From: Isoperla grammatica
Lineage: Eukaryota > Arthropoda > Insecta > Plecoptera > Perlodidae
Assembly (NCBI GenBank): GCA_945910005.1
Contig: OX246747.1
Span: 40,895,353 to 40,959,352, forward strand
Reading direction: 5' to 3'
Length of the DNA stretch: 64,000 nt
The notes under the pieces are model-generated. The model made no database searches. It was not told where the DNA came from and saw nothing but the letters and a program-made list of their open reading frames with translations. This document shows, piece by piece, positions 51,826 to 61,600 of the stretch. Both the position numbers and the translations under genes were made by a program. Position 1 is the stretch's first letter. Each line of letters begins with the position of its first letter.

Positions 51826-51893
51826 AAAAAAATAAATCCACATTTAGAGTCTACCCACTCAGTAACTAAACTGATTTACAGTGGGGGACTTTT
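51826..51893 (-). mobile_element. SINE family A, 3' tail only
   Basis: The minus strand ends in GACTCTAAATGTGGATTTA and a T/A-rich tail, with GTCCCCCACTGTAAATCAG upstream; the rest is missing. Confidence 0.85.
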
Positions 51894-52644
51894 ATGAAAA
51901 GATACATTACGGTCGGAGTGTTGCAATGTACGCATGCAGAAAGAGTTGAGATGTGGCGTTACCACAGGATGTTGAAGATCCCTTAGAGTGACGAATACCC
52001 AAGTACCTTAGGAACAAATTAACGAAGAAGAGAAGGTGATGGAAATGTTTGATAACGGCGAGTGGTTGTTTATCTGGATTCATTTTGAGGCGCAAATAAA
52101 TATTTAGTAACATCATTGCAGGAAAAGTGGAAGATAATCCAGGATTATATGATTTGTAACGGATGCGTTGAAGTGAAAAGGCCGGCGGAAAAGACGGAAG
52201 AATGGAGAGTTGTTTCCAACCAAATCACGGATTAGTAATGTGGAAAAACGAACCATTTCGAATTGATCCTTTAATTGAAACGTAACCACCAAACGGCGGC
52301 GAGGTTATACACACGGTATACGAGTGCGGAGGCTCAGAACCTCGACAACTCCTTGATATACATCAACTGCGAACATTAGCAATTGTATTTATGTTTACAG
52401 CATTCGTTTCACAAACATGAGAAAATAAAATATATAAAGAAAACTTTCAATCTGATTCAAGTTTTTAACTCTCGACATTTTATTTTCCTAACATTTCCTA
52501 ACCCGCTTACATCAATCTAAGGTATACTGTGTATGTATGAGAAATTTAATTTTTTAAATAATGTTTTCTGTACAAAAGGATTAGAAATGTCTTTTATAAA
52601 TAATCGTAAGCGTATTATGTACAGAGTGATGGGACCTGTTCGCG

Positions 52645-55600
52645 TCAGGTCCTGAGGAGATCCTTGATGTCGACCAGTCGCGACTTGATCTCGGGCGTGT
52701 TATCCCTCGACACGTCCTCGAGCGAGTCGGAGAGAGAAGCCGCGACCGCGTTCAGTCGGTCGGCCCGACCAGACGCCTTCAGTCGCTTGCCCAGCAGGTA
52801 GACCACGTTGAGGGCCTCCTTGCGAAGGCGCGTGTGCTTGGCTATGCCTGCAATTCAATCAAAGTGTTCAAGACTGTGTTCCAAGTGTTCCAAATTCAAA
52901 GGGTTGTGGTTCAAATTGGAGTATCTAGGGTCTGTTTAAATTTGAGCTAAAAGGACCAAAGAAGGACTACTGTAAACAATTTTGTCCCCTACAAAGTTCA
53001 TATTCTTCAAAAACATTACAAAGGTGTTTCACTCCAAGTACAGCTAGAGTCAGCGTAACGTACCCAGCGAGGTGATGGCCTCCTGTATCAGACATTACAA
53101 AGGTGTTTCACTCCAAGTACAACTAGAGTGAGCGTAACGTACCCAGGGAGAAGGTGATGGCCTCCTGTATCAGACATTACAAAGGTGTTTCACTCCAAGT
53201 ACAACTAGAGTCAGCGTAACGTACCCAGGGAGAAGGTGATGGCCTCCTGTATCAGACGTTACAAAGGGGTTCCACTCCGAGTACAACTAGAGTCAGCGTA
53301 ACGTACCCAGCGAGGTGATGGCCTCCTGTATCAGACATTACAAAGGGGTTCCACTCCGAGTACAACTAGAGTCAGCGTAACGTACCCAGGGAGAAGGTGA
53401 TGGCCTCCTGTATCAGACGTTACAAAGGGGTTCCACTCCGAGTACAACTAGAGTCAGCGTAACGTACCCAGCGAGAAGGTGATGGCCTCCTGTATCAGAC
53501 ATTACAAAGGGGTTCCACTCCGAGTACAACTAGAGTCAGCGTAACGTACCCAGGGAGAAGGTGATGGCCTCCTGTATCCGGGTGAGAATCCTCTCCAGCG
53601 CCATCTCGTCCTGGGGGTCCGAGGTCTCGATGGGCTTGTCCAACAGGCAGAGCTTATCCACGTAGCAGCGCAGCGCGGCCACCACGGCCACCTGTACCGG
53701 TCGCGTGCTATTGGCCAGGCAGGAGACACAGCAGTCCAGTAGCTGCTCTCGGTAGCGCTCTGCACAGACAACACACGCACTGTTGCATTTACACGCTACA
53801 TTTTATTACAAAGATTTAAATACAGCTGGTATATGAAAGAGCACTATGAAGGAATGCCAGGAGGGCTGGATAGGAGGGAGCAGGAGGCTTGTCTCTATTG
53901 GTTGGCGAGACGCATGATGACATAAATGTATCAATGTGGGCATAAGAGAAGAAGAAGAGAAGAGTATATGCTTGGTCGATCCCTAGCCTTACACGGTAGA
54001 CCTGACACGTACCTTGCGTGGCTGCGTTGCTGGGCCAGGCCTTGCCCAGCGTCTCGTAAACGGTCTCCTTCAGCTCCAACAGAGACTCCCGGCTCCGCCC
54101 CCTCCCGCCTGGAGTCTCGTCATCAGAGTCGTTGTCTCCCTCCGTCGTTCCCTGGAACAACGCAAGGCAACGCTCTCAAGCAGGCGCGACGATAGACGTG
54201 GTGTAGATACCACGTCGCTCTCAAGCAGGCGCGACGATAGACGTGGTGTATCTGCCACATCGGCGAGCACGTTTTGAAAGCTATGCTACTAGGCCACAAT
54301 TAAAGTTTCTCTTGTCTACAGAGAACTAGCATTCTATTCGTACCTTTTTTACGTGCAAACGATGAACTATATTGATCTTAAACTCCACCCACGTGACACT
54401 TCGCTACATGTTAGCTTCTGATGAGAACTACGAAATTAATGAGCACTACAACATGCAAGTGTATATTCTTTATTCTTAACAAGCAGTGGACTGTTTTTAA
54501 ACCACTCACACTCGCGACACTAAAAAGGCGTTCTTGCTAGATATCTACGAGCAATATGCCGCGTGGCTTGAAGTACGTACCTTCTCGAGCGTCTCGTGTC
54601 CTATCGCGTAGACCTGGTCGAACTTGTCCACCTCGAGTGCCGACAGGATGTCCCCGAGCGCTTGGAGGGCGTGGCGCTTGTACACCGCCTGGTCCTTGCG
54701 ACACTCCTTCAGCACCGCGTCCACCACGGCGTTGACCAGGGTCTCGTCCTCCTTCAGCGACTCTCTGCGAGCAAGACAAACACAGACGTCGGGTTGTTAC
54801 GTTCAAAACCCGTTGGTTTACTTTAGAGTACCACCTCGTTAATTCAAACTAGCATTGAAGTTTAGAGTAATTTTGGATCAATTTTAGATTTGGTCGAAAG
54901 GAGTACTATTTCTTTTAAAATAAAATAAATAAATTCACATTTAGAGTCTACCCACTCAGTAACTAAACTGATTTGCAGTGGGGGACTTTTATTTAAAGTG
55001 ACTAAACCAACCCTGTAGGCTTCCAACACCATCGACGAGTGAGCGATAACCAATCAAAGATCGATATTTCAAATACGAAACATATGAATCAGTGATTGGA
55101 CTGTGCGAACACCAGCGGACAAATGCCGAAATCAACAAGGCCGATTCAGAACGACTTTGAATTTATTGAGTGCTTCGTTGCTAGGACGGCTCCAAAGTGA
55201 CCGTTTACTTATTCCTAAGCCAAGAAGTAATGGAATTGAATCCACATTAGAAGTTAAAAAACTTCTTCTTCACCTCGTTAATTCAAACTAGCATTGAAGT
55301 TTAGAGTAATTTTAGATCAATTTTACAGTTGGTCGAAAGCAGTATTATTTCTTTTGATATTCACTTCTCAAGTAGGACCAGGTCCTTGCAATGAAAGTAA
55401 AGCTAACGTACTTGCAGCTGGAGCAGAGAGTGGCGAGCGCGTGCAACAGGTCAAGTAGGACCAGGTCCTTGCAATGAATGTAAAGCCAACGTACTTGCAG
55501 CTGGAGCAGAGAGTGGCGAGCGCGCGCAACAGGTCAAGTAGGACCAGGTCCTTGCAATGAATGTAAAGCCAACGTACTTGCAGCTGGAGCAGAGAGTGGC

Positions 55601-58600
55601 TAGCGCGTGCAACAGGTCAAGTAGGACCAGGTCCTCGCAATGAATGTAAAGCTAACGTACTTGCAGCTGGAGCAGAGAGTGGCAAGCGCGTGCAACAGGT
55701 CAAGTAGGACCAGGTCCTTGCAATGAATGTAAAGCCAACGTACTTGCAGCTGGAGCAGAGAGTGGCGAGCGCGTGCAACAGGTCAAGTAGGACCAGGTCC
55801 TTGCAATGAATGTAAAGCCAACGTACTTGCAGCTTGAGCAGAGAGTGGCGAGCGCGCGCAACAGGTCAAGTAGGACCGGGTCCTCGCAATGAATGTAAAG
55901 CTAACGTACTTGCAGCTGGAGCAGAGAGTGGCGAGCGCGTGCAACAGGTCAAGTAGGACCAGGTCCTCGCAATGAATGTAAAGCCAACGTACTTGCAGCT
56001 GGAGCAGAGGGTGGCGAGCGCGTGCAACAGGTCAAGTAGGACCAGGTCCTTGCAATGAATGTAAAGCTAACGTACTTGCAGCTGGAGCAGAGGGTGGCAA
56101 GCGCGTGCAACAGGTCAAGTAGGACCAGGTCCTTGCAATGAATGTAAAGCTAACGTACTTGCAGCTGGAGCAGAGAGTGGCTAGCGCGTGCAACAGGTCA
56201 AGTAGGACCAGGTCCTCGCAATGAATGTAAAGCTAACGTACTTGCAGCTGGAGCAGAGAGTGGCTAGCGCGTGCAACAGGTCAAGTAGGACCAGGTCCTC
56301 GCAATGAATGTAAAGCCAACGTACTTGCAGCTGGAGCAGAGAGTGGCTAGCGCGCGCAACAGGTCAAGTAGGACCAGGTCCTCGCAATGAATGTAAAGCT
56401 AACGTACTTGCAGCTGGAGCAGAGAGTGGCGAGCGCGTGCAACAGGTGAAGTAGGACCAGGTCCTCGCAATGAATGTAAAGCCAACGTACTTGCAGCTTG
56501 AGCAGAGAGTGGCAAGCGTGCAACAGGTCAAGTAGGACCAGGTCCTTGCAATGAATGTAAAGCTAACGTACTTGCAGCTGGAGCAGAGAGTGGCAAGCGC
56601 GTGCAACAGGTCAAGTAGGACCAGGTCCTTGCAATGAATGTAAAGCTAACGTACTTGCAGCTGGAGCAGAGTGTGGCAAGCACGTGCAACAGGTCAAGTA
56701 GGACCAGGTCCTTGCAATGAATGTAAAGCTAACGTACTTGCAGCTGGAGCAGAGGGTGGCGAGCGCGTGCAACCGGTCAAGTAGGACCAGGTCCTCGCAA
56801 TGAATGTAAAGCTAACGTACTTGCAGCTGGAGCAGAGGGTGGCAAGCGCGTGCAACAGGTCAAGTAGGACCAGGTCCTTGCAATGAATGTAAAGCTAACG
56901 TACTTGCAGCTGGAGCAGAGTGGCAAGCGCGTGCAACAGGTCAAGTAGGACCAGGTCCTTGCAATGAATGTAAAGCTAACGTACTTGCAGCTGGAGCAGA
57001 GGGTGGCAAGCGCGTGCAACAGGTCAAGTAGGACCAGGTCCTTGCAATGAATGTAAAGCTAACGTACTTGCAGCTGGAGCAGAGGGTGGCGAGCGCGTGC
57101 AACCGGTCAAGTAGGACCAGGTCCTCGCAATGAATGTAAAGCTAACGTACTTGCAGCTGGAGCAGAGGGTGGCAAGCGCGTGCAACAGGTCAAGTAGGAC
57201 CGGGTCCTCGCAATGAATGTTAAGCCAACGTACTTGCAGCTGGAGCAGAGAGTGGCGAGCGCGTGCAACAGGTCAAGTAGGACCAGGTCCTCGCAATGAA
57301 TGTTAAGCCAACGTACTTGCAGCTGGAGCAGAGAGTGGCAAGCGTGCAACAGGTCAAGTAGGACCAGGTCCTTGCAATGAATGTAAAGCTAACGTACTTG
57401 CAGCTGGAGCAGAGAGTGGCAAGCGCGTGCAACAGGTCAAGTAGGACCAGGTCCTCGCAATGAATGTAAAGCTAACGTACTTGCAGCTGGAGCAGAGGGT
57501 GGCGAGCGCGTGCAACAGGTCAAGTAGGACTAGGTCCTTGCAATGAATGTAAAGCTAACGTACTTGCAGCTGGAGCAGAGAGTGGCAAGCGCGTGCAACA
57601 GGTCAAGTAGGACCAGGTCCTTGCAATGAATGTAAAGCCAACGTACTTGCAGCTGGAGCAGAGAGTGGCGAGCGCGTGCAACAGGTCAAGTAGGACCAGG
57701 TCCTAGCATCTGAATGGCAAGCCAACGTACTTGCAGCTGGAGCAGAGGGTGGCGAGCGCGTGCAACAGGTCAAGTAGGACCAGGTCCTTGCAATGAATGT
57801 AAAGCTAACGTACTTGCAGCTGGAGCAGAGAGTGGCGAGCGCGTGCAACAGGTCAAGTAGGACCAGGTCCTTGCAATGAATGTAAAGCCAACGTACTTGC
57901 AGCTGGAGCAGAGAGTGGCGAGCGCGTGCAACAGGTCAAGTAGGACCAGGTCCTTGCAATGAATGTAAAGCCAACGTACTTGCAGCTGGAGCAGAGAGTG
58001 GCGAGCGCGTGCAACAGGTCAAGTAGGACCAGGTCCTTGCAATGAATGTAAAGCTAACGTACTTGCAGCTGGAGCAGAGAGTGGCGAGCGCGTGCAACAG
58101 GTCAAGTAGGACCAGGTCCTTGCAATGAATGTAAAGCCAACGTACTTGCAGCTGGAGCAGAGAGTGGCGAGCGCGTGCAACAGGTCAAGTAGGACCAGGT
58201 CCTTGCAATGAATGTAAAGCCAACGTACTTGCAGCTTGAGCAGAGAGTGGCGAGCGCGTGCAACAGGTTCTCCTTGCCGTGCCAGGTGCGGCCGTTGAGT
58301 CCGGCCACCAGGATGTCGACCAGGGCCGTCCGGTGTTGGGTCGACAGCGACGGGCCCACCTTGGTCGCGACGGTCGACACCGAGTTGGCGGCCTGGGGGA
58401 CAGAGAGGCGTGAGTTACGCACGCACGTCCGTAAGGTACGTGAGCGCGACGCGACGTTACGTACCTGAGCCTTCATCGTCCACGAGGGGGACTCTAGCGC
58501 CGTCTGAAGCAGCTCGCAGATGTCGGCGATGTGATGCTTTATGCCGGTCTCCGTGCCCGACGTCACCTCCTGCCAGACCTCCTCCCACACCTCTATGCTG

Positions 58601-61600
58601 TTGCCGTCTGTAAGCAGACACAGCTCACTTAGCAGACACAATACAGTACACACACCTCACTTAGTATACACAGCTCACTTAGCACACACAACACACTTAG
58701 GGTGTGTTCCAATGTGATTTTTGCCTGCTAGCCACTAACCACTAGCCACTAGCCTACTAGCCACTACCTACTTACAGCTTTGGAGATGCTCTTCAGAAGC
58801 CCACTTGTCATGGCTGCCCACGGCTTCCTAGACGAATAAATTAGATAGAAAACACCGATCTAGGTGGTGTTGATCCGTAGGCGTAATAATAACAACCACA
58901 ACAACAATAATTCTAACCAAACCTTTAAAGAATGGAACTGTGGGAGGAAAGGACAGGAGGAAGGAAGGAGGAGGAGGGAAAGGAGGGGATGAAATGTTTT
59001 GCTAGGTCTAGCCCTAGGCCTGCCTTGGCCTAGGCCCTAGGCCTACGCTAGGCCTAGATTGGGTCTAGGCTAGGCCTGGCCTGCCCTAAGTCCTAGGCCT
59101 AGAGCATTGGCCATGGTAGGCCTACCCTAGGAATAGACAGACCGGCAAAATCAACTGATCTAGTGAGAAATTGAAACATCAACATTCAACATAACCTCAA
59201 TTGAGAGATGGATTGTCCTCCATCTTGAAATAGCAGGCGAAGTAGGCTTCGTAGTGTGCACTTTCGCCAACTACCCACTAACCACTAGCCTGCTAGCCTA
59301 CTAGCAGCTTTGGTCGCCTGCTTGTGACGTCACAACCGCCAAATTAGTGTACTAAGCTAGTCCACTAGCGTAAAATTGAAGCATTGGAACACACTCTTAG
59401 TACGTGCAAGCATACATACCTCACTAGGTACATGCTCAAGAAAGAAAGAGAGAAAGAACGAAAGAAAGAAAGTAAAAAAGAAAGAAAGAAAGAAAGTAAG
59501 GAAGAGAGACATCAGGCAACGACAACCCATCTAGTCACAGGGGTGACGTTCCTTGTCGGTTACAAGTGAAACGGAGGGACCCACCTGGCGTCTTGTTGCC
59601 GTGCATCGCAAAGAACACGAGAGGGGCCACGATCTGTGAGTAGTCCTTGAGGACCTCCTGGCTGTGCACCCCGATGGCCTGTAGGGTGTACGCGCACGCA
59701 GAGCGAACGGTCTCGTCCTCCTAGAAGCAACAGGTTCCGTGACAAGTACTTTTATTGAACCTAGTGTGATTCTAGGCCTATGTAACACAAAGAGGTAACC
59801 TCAACAATGATGGTACCACTTCTCTGCTAGTTCAATGTATACACACGTTTTAATTGAGGGGGCTTAACGCTAAAAAAGGAACACGGAAGAGACGACTAGT
59901 TATCTAGGGCAGAGAAGACCCTAGACATGAAATAAAAGTCAACGCTGGTACGATTTACATTGCAAAGTCTTCCTTCACGTTTAATTTAAGCTAAAAGTGA
60001 GTGGAATTCACTCCCCAAAGCAATCTGATATCACTGCAACTGATGTTACTCAATGCACGGAAATGAAGCGACGTACCTTCTCGATGTACCAGGTTCGCAG
60101 CTTGTTGAAGAGTCTCTCCAGGCTCGACTCCTTGGCCGTGACCACCAGGTGACCGATGGCGGACGAGTAGTTCTTGCGTATCGCGGCGTTGCGGTCCGTC
60201 AGTCCGTTGACCAGCGCGTTCATGATCTTTCCTGAGCAACAACAACGACCACGACAACGGTCAGTGAGCGAGCGACCCTTGTGAGAGTAGTGAGGGGGAG
60301 AGGGAAGCCGACCAATTGGAGAGTAGCACTCAGAATATGAATCGAGTATTGACCGAGTCTTCCTCCGTGCGATCGCTTCTAAACATCTAATGCATTCGTC
60401 TTGTAATTATATTTTTGACATCACTTCTACCTCTCGAATTCGTCGGCTTCGGCCACACTTTCAACGGTAACCTAATGTTGTGTCTTTAGCTTCCTCAGTA
60501 AGGAAGCATACTACATGTTGGGAATGCCAAGCCTGACGTTACCAATATTATATGGCATTGTTATAAGCATCAAGGAGTGAACTTCAGGGCTGCGGTACCC
60601 CGACTACATCACTGCAAATGCAAGAGCGCTATCCTAATACTTCAGATTTGTAGCCATTCTTCTCTCGATTGAACAAGACCTCGGTCGAAAAGTCTCGTTA
60701 TTTTTGTATTATGTTTTTTATGTGTTCTTCAAACTCGCAAATCCGTCATCTTACACGAAGGTAAGCTTTTGGATACTTTCCTCACATTATATACCATTCC
60801 AGCCGATTGGCACCTACTTAAATAACCTGTTTTTGATAATACTTATATTTTAATCTGTGACGATGCCTCGTACGTGTCTGCCATGTTAATAGTGAATACA
60901 CGTACCCGAGTAAGGCTGCAGCTCCAGCTTGAGATGCGAGACGAGCAACACGACGAAATGAGCACAGGCGACTCTCGTGCCCAGACCCACGGAGCTCTTC
61001 ATGAGGTCGAGCACCCTCGGCACCAGTTCCGCCAACACGCCGGCGTCCAGGTGGGGCAGACACTGCGGCACAACAAACACGACAACACTAAACAACACCG
61101 TGCCCAGACCAACGGAGCTCTTCATGAGGTCGAGCACCCTCGGCACCAGTTCCGCCAACACGCCCGCGTCCAGGTGGGGCAGACACTGCGGCACAACAAA
61201 CACGACAACACTAAACAACCGTGCCCGGTATACTAGGGTAGGTAGGGTCAGACACTCACACACTCGCTTGTAAGGGGAGGGTTTACCCTAAGGGCTTTAG
61301 GCCTACATGGTTCTGTCTCCCTTGTACATTGTGTAGGCCTAGTCACATCTATTGTCCTTCTGTGTAAACCAGTTTCATAACTATTGAATACAGTAGTCCC
61401 TCGTTAATTCTAACTCGGTAAATTCAAAATTATGTATAATTCAAACTATTGATGGAGTCCCAGCAGAAGATTTAGGTAGGTATGGTGCATAGTGTTAATG
61501 TTCTTTTAGTTCACATTTTTGTAATTCAAATTGGAGTTTTTAGGGTCCCTTGAAATTTAAATTAAAGGGGGATTACTGTAAAACAAAGATATATATATAC

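Larger units (their letters stand above)
50852..52644. other. Spacer between ninjurin and ECM29
   Basis: The first part is the likely ninjurin 3' UTR, with a plus-strand AATAAA near 51368. The rest holds two retroposon tails (51520-51642 and 51826-51893). A minus-strand AATAAA at 52478-52483 is a plausible ECM29 polyadenylation signal about 165 nt past its stop. No other coding exon seen. Confidence 0.5.

Noticed and set aside
58102..58653. 183-codon continuous minus-strand frame as a single exon
   Set aside because: It covers two real ECM29 exons but reads through the intron 58464-58393; splice sites and ECM29 similarity support two exons.
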